Shown piece by piece: positions 28,476 to 37,787 of a DNA stretch of 64,000 nucleotides. The stretch comes from Rothia sp. (in: high G+C Gram-positive bacteria) (lineage in GTDB: Bacteria > Actinomycetota > Actinomycetes > Actinomycetales > Micrococcaceae). The notes under the pieces are model-generated. The model was given only the letters and a program-made list of their open reading frames with translations. It ran no database searches and was not told where the DNA came from. Position 1 is the first letter of the stretch; every line of letters begins with the position of its first letter. The DNA lies in contig JAUNHE010000005.1 in the NCBI GenBank assembly GCA_030524105.1, positions 124,001-188,000 of the forward strand, written 5' to 3'. The translations under genes were made by a program, and so were the position numbers.

Positions 28476-28511
28476 CTGCATGTAACTGCGGTCCGTGGTT
28501 GTTGCATGCAG
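28476..28511 (+). promoter_or_regulatory. hairpin in the rpsO leader, candidate S15 autoregulatory element
   Basis: The arms 28476-28486 and 28501-28511 pair over 11 positions with one G-U and a 14-nt loop, about 90 nt before the rpsO start. S15 represses its own translation through structured leaders in many bacteria. The leader shape here is seen in the sequence; the role is inference. Confidence 0.45.
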
Positions 28512-28602
28512 CGATTCTTTGGACAGTATCTAAAAATCCTCAACCCGGCAGCAAAAATGTTGACCGGGCCGCTACACGGCACTAACTCTAGGAGTTATTT
28601 CA

Positions 28603-28872
28603 GTGGCACTTGATCCAGCTATTAAGCAGGAAATCATTAAAGAATACGCAACTCATGAGGGGGACACCGGTTCTCCAGAAGTGCAGATTGCGGTTCTTAC
28701 TCGTCGGATTAGCGATCTGACTGAACACCTTAAGTTCCATACGCACGATCACCATTCACGTCGCGGGCTGATGATCCTTGTTGGCCGTCGCCGTAACATG
28801 CTTGGTTACCTTAAGCGTATTGATATTGAACGGTATCGTTCACTCATTGAGCGTCTAGGCATTCGTCGCTAA
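28603..28872 (+). CDS. rpsO: 30S ribosomal protein S15
   Basis: S15 binds the central domain of 16S rRNA. It has the typical 89 residues, with [38 protein letters not shown] and the C-terminal IERLGIRR. It starts with GTG (relatives read MALD), with AGGAG 8 nt upstream. It precedes pnp as in most bacteria. Confidence 0.98.
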   Translation: MALDPAIKQEIIKEYATHEGDTGSPEVQIAVLTRRISDLTEHLKFHTHDHHSRRGLMILVGRRRNMLGYLKRIDIERYRSLIERLGIRR

Positions 28873-28892
28873 GGCGGGCCAATCTTGCCAGC

Positions 28893-28942
28893 GGGCCGGG
28901 CAGTATCTTTCCCTTAAAATAAGGGGCGGTTGCTGCCGGTCC
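28893..28942 (+). terminator. bulged stem-loop after rpsO
   Basis: Segments 28893-28897 plus 28899-28903 pair with 28933-28942 (10 pairs, one G-U, one bulged G). It lies 21 bp after the rpsO stop and could terminate the rpsO transcript or be an RNase III-type processing site before pnp. The remaining leader to 29160 holds a further 6-bp stem (29035-29040 / 29071-29076) and no gene. Confidence 0.45.
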
Positions 28943-29160
28943 TCAGCAGGGTGGGGGTGGGCTGTTTGCCCCCTTGCCTGGCTCAGAAACATTAAACATT
29001 AACAGTCAAACTAACTGAGGTTGGCCGCTTACAGACCTGTGGTCCTCGGTTGTGGCTTACGGAAGGCACGACAGGTGCAGACCGTGAACTTCAATCGAAG
29101 ATCCAAGCTCTAAGCCGGCTCAATGCTCAGCAGAAGTAGAACAAGAAGTGGAGGAACCCC

Positions 29161-31413
29161 TTGGAAGGTCCCGAAATTCAATTTGCTGAAGCAATCATTG
29201 ACAACGGCAAATTTGGCCAGCGTACCGTCCGTTTTGAGACCGGACGGCTGGCAAAACAGGCAGCAGGCTCAGCCCTGGTGACCATCGACGAAGAAACTAC
29301 CCTGCTCTCGGCAACGGCTATTGGTAAATCACCTCGGGAAGGTTTTGATTTCTTTCCGCTGACCGTTGACGTTGAAGAGCGTATGTATGCAGCCGGAAAA
29401 ATTCCCGGTTCTTTTTTCCGTAGAGAAGGCCGGCCCTCTACCGAGGCTGTCTTGGCTGCCCGATTAATTGACCGCCCTTTGCGTCCGGCTTTTACCAAGG
29501 GAATCCGGAATGAAGTTCAGGTGGTTGTTACCGTTCTGACTATCGAACCGGATGAGATTTACAATACCGTAGCTATCAACGCGGCCTCCTGCTCTACCGC
29601 TCTCTCCGGTGCCCCTTTTTCGGGCCCTATTGGCGGTGTGCGGATTGCTTTGATAGACGGCCAGTGGGTTTGTTTCCCTAAGTACTCGCAGCTGGAAAAC
29701 GCTACCTTTGATATGGCTGTAGCCGGCCGTATTGTTAGCAAGGCAGACGGTAGCGAAGACGTGGCTATTATGATGGTAGAGGCAGAAGCAACCGATAATT
29801 CCTGGACTTTAATTAAAGATAAGGGCCAGCAGGCGCCCACCGAGGAGATTGTGGCTCAGGGGCTGGAGGCAGCAAAACCTTTTATTAAGGCTCTCTGCCA
29901 GGCCCAGCTGGCTCTTAAAGAACAGGCGGGATCGGAGCCTCTGGAGCTGCCAACCTTTGGCTCACACGGTGAGGACGTTGATGCGGCAGTTAAAGAGTTT
30001 GCGCAGGAGAAAATCCTTGCCGTTTATTCTATTGCCGGTAAGCAGGAACGTGAAATAGCTTCTGCTGAGCTGCAGCAAGAAATTATTGATCAGCTGGCCG
30101 GTGAAGGCAAGGAATTTGAAGGCCGTGATGAAGAGATCAATGCAGCCTTTAACGCCTTGACCAAGCAGACTGTGCGCCAACGTATTCTCACGGAGCAGGT
30201 TCGAATTGACGGGCGTGGGCTTACCGATATTCGCCAGTTGACCGCGGAAGTAGAAGTGCTACCGCGGGTTCACGGGTCAGCTATTTTTGAGCGCGGTGAA
30301 ACCCAGATTATGGGTGTCACTACCTTAAACATGCTCAAGATGGAGCAGCAGCTTGACTCGCTGTACCCGGTTAAAGCTAAACGTTACATTCACCACTACA
30401 ATTTTCCGCCCTACTCCACGGGTGAAACTGGGCGGGTGGGCTCACCCAAGCGTCGTGAAATAGGTCATGGTGCTCTTGCTGAGCGGGCCCTGGTGCCGGT
30501 GCTGCCTGCCCGTGAAGACTTTCCCTATGCTATTCGGCAGGTTTCTGAAGCCCTTGGTTCTAATGGTTCAACATCCATGGGTTCTGTTTGTGCTTCTACC
30601 CTGTCTATGCTTAATGCCGGTGTACCTTTGCGGGCTCCGGTGGCCGGTATTGCTATGGGCCTGGTTTCTGATCAGGTTGATGGTGAGACTCGTTATGCCG
30701 CCTTAACCGACATTCTTGGTGCAGAGGATGCCTTGGGCGATATGGACTTTAAAGTTGCCGGTACCTCCGAGTTTGTCACTGCTATCCAGCTTGATACTAA
30801 ACTGGACGGTATTCCGGCTTCTGTGCTGGCGGCGGCCCTTACCCAGGCTAGGGAGGCCCGTCTGCACATCTTAGAGGTACTGACTGCCGCTATTGATGCT
30901 CCGGATGAGATGAGCGACTACGCACCGCGGGTTATTTCCGTTAACGTGCCGGTTTCTAAGATCGGTGAGGTTATTGGTCCTAAGGGTAAGATGATCAACC
31001 AGATTCAGGAAGAAACTGGGACCGATATTTCTATTGAAGATGACGGTACCGTCTATATTGGCGGTATGGATGGTCCTTCGGCGGAGGCAGCTCGCTCAGC
31101 TATTAACGCGATTGCTAATCCCCAGGTGCCCGAAGTTGGCGAACGTTACCTGGGTACCGTTGTTAAAACTACTACCTTTGGTGCCTTTGTTTCCCTTACT
31201 CCCGGTAAGGATGGCCTGCTGCATATTTCTGAGTTGCGTAAGCTTAACGAGGGCAAGCGGGTTAACGATGTAGAGGACGTTGTTGCCGTTGGGCAAAAGG
31301 TGCAGGTTGAAATTAGCAAGATTGATGACCGCGGTAAACTTTCTTTAGCTCCGGTTGTTGCCGATGAAGATCAGGCTTCAGAGGAAGACAATCAGGATGA
31401 GGCAGAGTTTTAA
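29161..31413 (+). CDS. pnp: polyribonucleotide nucleotidyltransferase (PNPase)
   Basis: PNPase is a phosphorolytic 3'-5' exoribonuclease of mRNA decay. The 750-residue protein has two RNase PH domains (about 15-230 and 340-560), the [12 protein letters not shown] and [17 protein letters not shown] segments, a KH domain ([17 protein letters not shown], about 600) and an S1 domain (about 660-730) with an acidic tail. It starts with TTG at 29161, with GGAGGAA just upstream. The S1 domain and leader structures are the usual targets of autoregulation. Confidence 0.97.
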   Translation: MEGPEIQFAEAIIDNGKFGQRTVRFETGRLAKQAAGSALVTIDEETTLLSATAIGKSPREGFDFFPLTVDVEERMYAAGKIPGSFFRREGRPSTEAVLAARLIDRPLRPAFTKGIRNEVQVVVTVLTIEPDEIYNTVAINAASCSTALSGAPFSGPIGGVRIALIDGQWVCFPKYSQLENATFDMAVAGRIVSKADGSEDVAIMMVEAEATDNSWTLIKDKGQQAPTEEIVAQGLEAAKPFIKALCQAQLALKEQAGSEPLELPTFGSHGEDVDAAVKEFAQEKILAVYSIAGKQEREIASAELQQEIIDQLAGEGKEFEGRDEEINAAFNALTKQTVRQRILTEQVRIDGRGLTDIRQLTAEVEVLPRVHGSAIFERGETQIMGVTTLNMLKMEQQLDSLYPVKAKRYIHHYNFPPYSTGETGRVGSPKRREIGHGALAERALVPVLPAREDFPYAIRQVSEALGSNGSTSMGSVCASTLSMLNAGVPLRAPVAGIAMGLVSDQVDGETRYAALTDILGAEDALGDMDFKVAGTSEFVTAIQLDTKLDGIPASVLAAALTQAREARLHILEVLTAAIDAPDEMSDYAPRVISVNVPVSKIGEVIGPKGKMINQIQEETGTDISIEDDGTVYIGGMDGPSAEAARSAINAIANPQVPEVGERYLGTVVKTTTFGAFVSLTPGKDGLLHISELRKLNEGKRVNDVEDVVAVGQKVQVEISKIDDRGKLSLAPVVADEDQASEEDNQDEAEF

Positions 31414-31427
31414 AAGCCTATTGCGCT

Positions 31428-31467
31428 AGTAGTCAGGCCCCCTGTTTAGGCAGGGGGCCTGACTACT
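31428..31467 (+). terminator. strong hairpin after pnp
   Basis: The arms 31428-31444 and 31451-31467 pair perfectly over 17 bp with a 6-nt loop, 14 bp after the pnp stop. T-rich sequence (ATTCTCTCATTATTTTT) follows after a few bases. Confidence 0.85.
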
Positions 31468-31506
31468 GCATTCTCTCATTATTTTTCTAGCAGACGTGAG
31501 GACTTT

Positions 31507-32847
31507 ATGCCGGTTCTACTACCCATCGAATACGATCAGACCACTCAGGAGCGTCAGGACCCCTATGGGCGTTTGATTGATGCTGGCTCAGGTGGCCACC
31601 AGGTTCGTCGGTCGATTTTGCCTGGAGGTATTCGGGTTATTAGTGAATCTATGCCTTCTTTGCGCAGTGTTTCGGTTGGTTTTTGGGTGGGGGTTGGTTC
31701 CCGGGACGAGACTGCGGGTATGTTTGGATCAACCCATTTTTTGGAGCACCTCCTTTTTAAGGGAACGAGTAACCGTTCTGCCTTGGAGATAGCTCAGGCT
31801 TTTGACCGGGTTGGGGGTGAGTCTAATGCTTTAACGGCTAAGGAACATACCTGCTATTATGCCCGGGTCCTGGGTGAGGATCTGGCTATGGCTGTTGATG
31901 TTTTGGCGGATATGGTTGTTAATGCGGTTTTGGATCCTGAATTGATGGAGCAGGAGCGCGGGGTTATCCTGGAAGAAATTGCCATGGATCAAGATGACCC
32001 TACCGATCTTGTTTTTGAAAATTTTATGGGTCAGCTCATGGGCCAGCACCCTTTGGGCCGGCCAATTGGTGGTAGCCGGCCAGAGATTGAGCAGGTATCG
32101 CGCCAGGCTGTTTGGGAGCATTATAAGAAGTTTTATACCCCGGACCGGTTGGTTATTTCTGCTGCGGGTGCTTTGGAGCATCAGCAGCTGGTGGATCTGG
32201 TTTATCGGTCTTTGAGCCGGTATGGTTGGATAGATCAAAAGCGGGAGCAGCGGGCTCAGCCGCAGCAGCGTCGGCCCCGGCGGCAGCAGAGTATTATTCC
32301 AGAAAAATCCTTGGGTGAGATGACTAAAGGGTTTGAGCAGGCCAATATTGTGATGGGCTGTCCTAGCCTTATTGCCGGTGATGAGCGCCGCTATGCTATG
32401 AGTGTTTTGACTGCTGCCTTGGGTGGGGGCATGTCTTCACGGCTTTTTCAGCAGATTCGGGAGAAGCGGGGGTTGGCTTATTCAACCTTTGCTTTTTCTA
32501 CCTCCTATGCTGATACCGGGTATTTTGCTATGTACGCCGGTTGTTTGGCGGCTAAGGTGGAGCAGGTCTGCCAGTTGATGCGTCATGAATTTGCTGAGCT
32601 TGCCCGGACGGGGCTGAGCGAGGCCGAACTGGCTAAGGTGGCTGGTCAGCTTAGTGCTGCCACCGTGATGGGCAGTGAGGATGCGAGTTCTCGTATGAGC
32701 CGCTTAGGGCGGGCTGAGTTAGAAGCGGGCAGGTACACCAGTTTGGATGAATTACAGCAGGCTATCCGATCGGTTTCCTTGGATGAGGTGCAGCAGCTGG
32801 CCGCTTGGCTGGCAGAACAGCAGATGATCACTACCATTCTGTATTAG
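31507..32847 (+). CDS. M16 zinc peptidase (insulinase/processing-peptidase family)
   Basis: This 446-residue pitrilysin-family peptidase has the inverted zinc motif HFLEH (His77, Glu80, His81) and the downstream Glu in the LEEIAMDQDDP region. It has the two-domain layout of single-chain M16B enzymes (YmxG/PepR-like), with a C-terminal half carrying GGGMSSRLFQQIREKRGLAY. It follows pnp as in most Gram-positive genomes. In relatives the next gene is dapB; here about 10 kb of other DNA intervenes. The 3' end overlaps the convergent acyltransferase gene by 4 bp. Confidence 0.92.
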   Translation: MPVLLPIEYDQTTQERQDPYGRLIDAGSGGHQVRRSILPGGIRVISESMPSLRSVSVGFWVGVGSRDETAGMFGSTHFLEHLLFKGTSNRSALEIAQAFDRVGGESNALTAKEHTCYYARVLGEDLAMAVDVLADMVVNAVLDPELMEQERGVILEEIAMDQDDPTDLVFENFMGQLMGQHPLGRPIGGSRPEIEQVSRQAVWEHYKKFYTPDRLVISAAGALEHQQLVDLVYRSLSRYGWIDQKREQRAQPQQRRPRRQQSIIPEKSLGEMTKGFEQANIVMGCPSLIAGDERRYAMSVLTAALGGGMSSRLFQQIREKRGLAYSTFAFSTSYADTGYFAMYAGCLAAKVEQVCQLMRHEFAELARTGLSEAELAKVAGQLSAATVMGSEDASSRMSRLGRAELEAGRYTSLDELQQAIRSVSLDEVQQLAAWLAEQQMITTILY

Positions 32848-34748
32848 GGTGTATTCTGGCTGGCTTGGCCTTCGGTGAGGCCTAGCCGGTTTCTGGCCTC
32901 TTGGACGGCGGCGGCCAGGGTGAGGGCGTAGGCTTGCTGTCCTTGCTCTTGGGGGTGGATGCCATCTGAAACAAAGTAGGTGGGGTGGCCGGCTGCTGCG
33001 CTGGCCCAGTCTGCGATGATGATTCTTTGTGGGTCTGTTGCGGCTAGGTTTGTGAGAACCTGGTTGGAGGGTTGAACCCAGCTGAATTCTTCTGGGGCGT
33101 ACCCGTTGACAAAGATAAGGATTCTTTGCTGCTGGTTCAGGAGGTGTTGGGCTGTTTGTGTGACTTCTTGCTGGTTGAGGGTTGAGTTAGTGGTGAGGGC
33201 GATGATGAGGATCTGACCTAGCTGGCCTTGATCGGATTGGCTCTCGATCTGCTGCTGATAGCTGCTGAAGGTACGGGAGGTTTGGGCATCAATATGGGCT
33301 GTGGGTAGTGCTTCTTGGATGGCTGGGCTGGCAGCTAGGGTTACAGAGTCTCCGATAATGCTGATGCTGCCGGGTTGTTGGGCTAGCTTGGTTTGCTCTT
33401 CTGGTTGCTGGCTTGGTGTTGAGGCAGCAGCTGAGCCTGCCGCAACAACTTCTTGTGCCTGGGTTTGCTGGGGTGCGTTGTTGAGGGCGAGCCCGGTTCC
33501 TAGGCTGGCGGCTAGTAGCAGAACCAGGGCGGTTAGGCCTAGGGCTGGCTTTGAGCTGCGTAAGGATTTTACCCAGCTGGTCAGGGCGGTTTTAAAGCCT
33601 AGCCGGCGGATGGGTTCTTCAATGTAGCGGTAGGATAGACCGGCCAGAAGCAGGGTGGCTAGGAGGACAAACGGGCTGCGCCAGGGGGAGCTGAGTTGTA
33701 GGGGCAGGTAATGGGTGAGGACGTAGAGGGGCCAGTGCCAGAGGTAGATGCCGTAGGAACGTTGGCCTAGCCAGACCAGCGCTTTGAGGGAGAGTAGCTG
33801 GCGCATGAGCTCTGCTAGGGGATTGTGTAGGTCGTCAAAGAGGCCTTGAATAACGCCTGCTGTTAGTAGGCAGGCTAGGAAGAGCCCCCAGGGTAGGAGA
33901 AGTTTTGGGGCATGGTGGAGGGGGGAGAGCATGAGGGCTGGCAGCGCTAGGAGGCAGCACCATGCCAGGGTTGTGCGCAGGGAGGCGAGGAGGGCCTGGG
34001 GATAGTTTTGGTTGGAGTGTAGACGCTTATTGGCCGGGGGGTACATGCTCCAGGGCGCAAGAAAGGCTAGGAGAACTCCGAGCATTAGCCCGTAGAGGTG
34101 GCTGTCGGTGCCGTAGTAGATTCGGCTGGTGGTAACGGGGAAAAGGGATAGGATGCCGGCTAGTAGGAGTGAGCTGAGGCCCAGGATAAGGGGGATGAGG
34201 GCTCTGTTCTTCCAGCTGCTGATGAACATGAAAATAAAAACCAGGATGACTGGCCAAAAAATATAGAATTGCTCTTCGAGGGCTAGGGACCAAAAGTTGG
34301 TTAATAATTCTGGGGAGGTTTGGGCAAAGTAGTCTTTTCCTGCTGCTATGTAAAGCCAGTTGGAGGAGAAGGTGAAGGCGCCCAGTATTTGCCGGCTGAG
34401 CCCTACTCGGGCATCGGCTTCAAGAAAGCAGCTGAGGGCAGCTATAGTGATTACTAGCACAAATATTGCTGGTAGTAGCCGGCGTGCCCGGCGTAGCCAA
34501 AAGTTGATGATGTTCATGGAGCCTTGGTAGGCTCCTTCGCGCAGTAGTAGGGCTGTGATGAGGTAGCCGGAGATAACAAAAAAAATATCAACACCTACCA
34601 TGCCTGTTGGTAGCAGTTGTGGCCAGAGGTGGTAGAGGACTACTGCTAGTACGGCTAGGGCTCTGAGTCCGTCTAAGCCTGGCATAAAGTAGTGCTGCTG
34701 CCCTTGGGCTGGGTCAAGGCTGGAGCGGAATACATGGTTATTGTTCAC
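32844..34748 (-). CDS. membrane acyltransferase with SGNH domain (OafA/OatA type)
   Basis: This integral-membrane acyltransferase-3 protein has about 11 helices: GLDGLRALAVLAVVLYH in the first, then a DIFFVISGY segment. The extracellular C-terminal domain (about 450-620) looks like SGNH hydrolases, with SIIGDSVTLAASP (Ser) and SDGIHPQEQG (Asp/His). Such proteins O-acetylate peptidoglycan or surface polysaccharides. The 634-residue length fits OatA-like enzymes. The target here is unknown. It is convergent with the M16 peptidase gene and borders the AT-rich island, but its own composition is like the core. Confidence 0.87.
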   Translation of the reverse strand: MNNNHVFRSSLDPAQGQQHYFMPGLDGLRALAVLAVVLYHLWPQLLPTGMVGVDIFFVISGYLITALLLREGAYQGSMNIINFWLRRARRLLPAIFVLVITIAALSCFLEADARVGLSRQILGAFTFSSNWLYIAAGKDYFAQTSPELLTNFWSLALEEQFYIFWPVILVFIFMFISSWKNRALIPLILGLSSLLLAGILSLFPVTTSRIYYGTDSHLYGLMLGVLLAFLAPWSMYPPANKRLHSNQNYPQALLASLRTTLAWCCLLALPALMLSPLHHAPKLLLPWGLFLACLLTAGVIQGLFDDLHNPLAELMRQLLSLKALVWLGQRSYGIYLWHWPLYVLTHYLPLQLSSPWRSPFVLLATLLLAGLSYRYIEEPIRRLGFKTALTSWVKSLRSSKPALGLTALVLLLAASLGTGLALNNAPQQTQAQEVVAAGSAAASTPSQQPEEQTKLAQQPGSISIIGDSVTLAASPAIQEALPTAHIDAQTSRTFSSYQQQIESQSDQGQLGQILIIALTTNSTLNQQEVTQTAQHLLNQQQRILIFVNGYAPEEFSWVQPSNQVLTNLAATDPQRIIIADWASAAAGHPTYFVSDGIHPQEQGQQAYALTLAAAVQEARNRLGLTEGQASQNTP

Positions 34749-34890
34749 GGTGAACCTTAGGTGCTCTGCGAGGGGGAGGGGCTGCGACTGTATAAGTTTA
34801 GATGCATCCGTAGCTGATGGAGCAGATTAAGGGGGTGTCTCAAAGACATTTGTGGGTAGGTGATTGGACCCTGGGTCTGCTGGCTATGAA

Positions 34891-36147
34891 CTATGAGTAA
34901 TAGTTTTTCCAGTCTTCGGTCTTCCAACCTTTGTTGTAGTTGCCGAATGTTTTTCTAAAAACAAAAATGAGAATAATAGGGAATATAAGCGAAATAAAGG
35001 AAATTAATAGAGGGGAAAAGTATAAGAATTCTTCCTTGTTGGAAGAAATTCCTGGGATTAGGAGGATAAGGTATCCCGAAAATATTCCAAAATTTTCACA
35101 GATAGAGAGCAGGGAGGAAATTCTACCTACGTTTGTTTTTGGAACTCCATCTAGCACTACAGTTTGTCCATAAAATATTAGGAGCTCAAACATGATTCCG
35201 GATAGGAGGAAAAGAAAAAGAAGGGTTATGAGAGGAACTCCGTCAAAGGTCATGCATAAGAGAGGAGCCCCAATTCCGAAAGAAGAGAAAAAGGCCCAAA
35301 ATATTTCTTTTGAGAATTGTACTTTAACCGTTAGGACGCTTCCAATGATTAACCCTATGTTGAATACCCCTACCATCCATCCCCATATTGAGGGGTTGCT
35401 TACCCGAGATATAAAGTAGTCAGCTGCGACAATTCTAAAACTTGCCAGCCAGAGTCCCCCAACCAGGGTGCCATGGAGGGCAAACCAGGGGAGCCATTTT
35501 ATTTTTAAAAAGATTTTTCCGGCATTCAGTAAATCTTTTAGGATGCCCACTTTTTTATCGTGTTTTTTATGATTTACGTCTATCTTTTGTATAAAAAGTA
35601 AGGCGGTGGCAATTATAAATGAGGGGAATAGCAACACTAGGTTATGGTTTAAGGAGCTTGTTAAGGATGCGCCTACTCCGGGGCCTAGAACGAGGGAGAG
35701 GTTTCTTAAGCTTCTTATTGTTGATACTTTATCTTTTATAGATCCTTCTGAGCCGCCGCGAATAAAAACAGAGATGGAAGGGTTCTGAACACTCGCTATG
35801 AGACCTAGTATAAAGCTCAAGAAGGCTAGCAAACTTATAGTAACATTATTAATGCTCCCAATCATAAAGCCTAGAATGACATAAATAATTATTTCTATAA
35901 TCGCTGAATATTTTATGAGCTTCTTGGCTTCTCCCCGATCTGATAGGCTCCCAGAGAAAGGTGCCAATAGAACGTTGGATAAGACCATTGCGGCAGCAAC
36001 CAGTGCAGCATAGGTTAGACTACTATTCTTTAATACGAGCAGGGTTATTGCCATGTTTGCTATAGTGGAAGCAAAATATTTTAAAGAAATAAATATTGCT
36101 AAATTTCGATAATAGTAATCGTTGAAGGTAGCTTTAAACTTATCCAT
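34891..36147 (-). CDS. MFS transporter in the AT-rich island
   Basis: This 418-residue major-facilitator protein has about 12 hydrophobic segments and motif A as GSLSDRGEAKK between helices 2 and 3. It resembles drug or peptide efflux members (macrolide-efflux-like), but the substrate is unknown. Base composition is clearly more AT-rich than the genes on either side (many ATA, TTA and AAA codons), which indicates horizontal transfer. It is the leftmost gene of the island and faces away from the bacteriocin operon. GGATTA precedes the ATG. It might export or protect against a peptide, given the locus, but that is inference. Confidence 0.8.
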   Translation of the reverse strand: MDKFKATFNDYYYRNLAIFISLKYFASTIANMAITLLVLKNSSLTYAALVAAAMVLSNVLLAPFSGSLSDRGEAKKLIKYSAIIEIIIYVILGFMIGSINNVTISLLAFLSFILGLIASVQNPSISVFIRGGSEGSIKDKVSTIRSLRNLSLVLGPGVGASLTSSLNHNLVLLFPSFIIATALLFIQKIDVNHKKHDKKVGILKDLLNAGKIFLKIKWLPWFALHGTLVGGLWLASFRIVAADYFISRVSNPSIWGWMVGVFNIGLIIGSVLTVKVQFSKEIFWAFFSSFGIGAPLLCMTFDGVPLITLLFLFLLSGIMFELLIFYGQTVVLDGVPKTNVGRISSLLSICENFGIFSGYLILLIPGISSNKEEFLYFSPLLISFISLIFPIILIFVFRKTFGNYNKGWKTEDWKNYYS

Positions 36148-36162
36148 TAAAATTAATCCTAC

Positions 36163-36330
36163 TTACCCACCTGCAACAGCAGAAATAATATACATTTGAG
36201 AAGGAGATGTTCCGGAACCCTTGTATGGAAATCGAGAATACCCTTTTCTAATTCGATGTCAGCAATTTTCCACTGTTGCGCATCCCAACCTTGGAGTAGC
36301 TCCTGAGGACTTGATGGCCTCGTAGACTCG
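36163..36330 (-). pseudogene. interrupted reading frame upstream of the MFS gene
   Basis: One minus-strand frame reads as plausible protein for 56 codons with one internal TGA (36259-36261). It begins RVYEAIKSSGATPRLG and ends GSGTSPSQMYIISAVAGG then TAA. It has no start codon of its own. It lies between the 61-aa membrane protein and the MFS gene. It may be a broken small peptide gene or chance; nothing similar is recognised. Confidence 0.2.
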
Positions 36331-36334
36331 TCAG

Positions 36335-36520
36335 CTAATCGGAGTTTTTGTCGAAGAGAGCCCAGATAAGCGAAATGAGGCCAATTACGGCGAACACGAG
36401 ACCGACCTTCGCTGGGTCTACTACACCCCATGAAATATTCTGCATGGTTAGCCAGGCTCCTCCGCCTACGACAATTGAGATGATACTCCAGAAAATTTCT
36501 TTCGATTTTTCGGCTTTCAT
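36335..36520 (-). CDS. small two-helix membrane protein
   Basis: A 61-residue protein: charged N-terminus MKAEKSKE, two hydrophobic segments (about 9-22 and 36-55), then a DKNSD tail. The start is chosen at 36520 because AAGGAAGG lies 8 nt upstream; the longer frame to 36625 has no ribosome-binding site. Size and topology are like immunity peptides or holin-like proteins, but no family is recognised. It may share a transcript with the MFS gene. Confidence 0.55.
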   Translation of the reverse strand: MKAEKSKEIFWSIISIVVGGGAWLTMQNISWGVVDPAKVGLVFAVIGLISLIWALFDKNSD

Positions 36521-37472
36521 GCTGCCTACCTTCCTTAGGAAAAAGCTTTCATCCTTAAATATAGGGGTAAGAAAAGTGAATGTAAGCTGACATGCCCAGC
36601 AACCCAGGATCAGCACCCACATCAAAATTGTCTACGCCCGCGTTCTTACCACAGACCAATATCTAGCCCCCAGTACTAGGAGGTTTATTGCGGCTTGTTC
36701 ACAAGTTCTCCCAGCTGCATAAGACACCAGCCCTCGCACCACTGCAAACACCCTAGAATATACAAGGTAAGCGGCCGTTGTCTCTTGGTGGGCGTGGAGT
36801 GCTTACCTAACTTTTGAATAAGCCTCATCGAAGACAAACGAGCTGCCTAACGAGCCAAGCAAAGCAAACAGGGCTCAGCAACCGCTGGTCGGTTCATGGA
36901 AGGAGCACGAGTTTCTGGCTGGAAACAAGCTATCAACCAGATAGCCGTAGCTTACCCCGACCGCTTTGACAAATATTTATAAATCTAGCCTCACGCACAA
37001 CAACTTGACAAGCTCAAAAAATTTGATATTCGGTCTACGACGTCGTTGCGTAGTGAGTTAAAGATTTAAGCTATGGGTTACAGTACGAAAGGTTGTGGAG
37101 CAGGCGATCAAAGAAGTAAAGGTCCATATTTGTCAATAATAAGAAGTTTTTCTAAGAGGTCCCTCAGGGCATGCAGTCGGTCCTAGCTTCATCAACCACC
37201 CAGTCAGTCGTCTCAGCCTCCACCAAATTACTGTAACAAAAAGTCAAGTCCGTACCCTCTCACCTTATTAGGAAACATTAATACCCCAACGACCTGTCAT
37301 ATAAATTTAGTCAATTTTAGCTTTGAGTTTTCAAAATTTAATATTTAACAGAAATACATCTTCCATACTGTCTATCAAGGTGCTAGAATTTTTGTGTACT
37401 CAAAATCGCATAAGAGAGTATGTATCTGCAAAATCCATCTTTTCGCATACAAAACGAAGGGAATATACTAAA
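36521..37472. other. 952-bp non-coding stretch upstream of the bacteriocin operon
   Basis: No intact gene is seen. A plus-strand frame of 43 codons (36851-36979) contains GWKQAINQIAVAYPDRF and ends in TAA; it resembles the C-terminal tail of some transposases and may be an insertion-sequence remnant (weak). The last 200 bp are very AT-rich and should hold the promoter of the bacteriocin operon; AAGGGA lies 9 nt before the precursor ATG. No regulator gene and no direct repeats marking an insertion were found. Confidence 0.4.
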
Positions 37473-37787
37473 ATGAAACAGTATAGTGCCATAAATTTGA
37501 TGACCGTTGGTTTGCTAACTACTGCCTGCATGTGCTTGGCATTTTTTGTTATGCAAGGCCTACCCCTGGCAAACATGGTAAAAGAATTCGGAATTCCCGC
37601 TGGACTGGCGGCAACTATTCTTAACATTATAGAAGCCGGTGGAGCTGTTACTACTATTCTAACGATTCTAACTGGTATTGGTTCTGGTGGGCTTAGTTTA
37701 ATCGCCGCAGCTGGTAGGGAAACAATTCGCCAATATCTTAAGAATGAAGTTAAGAAGAGGGGACGCAAGGCCGTAATCGCGTGGTAA
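37473..37787 (+). CDS. circular bacteriocin precursor, enterocin AS-48 family
   Basis: This is the precursor of a head-to-tail cyclised antibacterial peptide. The 104-residue product has a 34-residue hydrophobic leader ending GLPLAN and a 70-residue core (nt 37575-37784) starting [10 protein letters not shown] and ending KAVIAW. Aligned by hand to enterocin AS-48 from memory, about 49 of 70 core positions are identical, with no gaps. The junction residues Met1 and Trp70, the acidic Glu4, 20, 49 and 58 and the Lys/Arg-rich region 52-65 are kept. AS-48 Trp24 is Ala here. The leader is 34 residues against 35 in AS-48. AAGGGA precedes the ATG. The stop overlaps the next gene. The core helices insert into target membranes. 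Confidence 0.95.
   Translation: MKQYSAINLMTVGLLTTACMCLAFFVMQGLPLANMVKEFGIPAGLAATILNIIEAGGAVTTILTILTGIGSGGLSLIAAAGRETIRQYLKNEVKKRGRKAVIAW

Noticed and set aside
34749-34890. Left attachment site of the island
   Set aside because: No direct repeat shared with the 43.15-43.29 kb junction and no tRNA gene or integrase was found.
36159-36431. 90-codon minus-strand frame overlapping the 61-aa gene
   Set aside because: It overlaps the better supported 61-aa gene, has no ribosome-binding site and no recognisable pattern.
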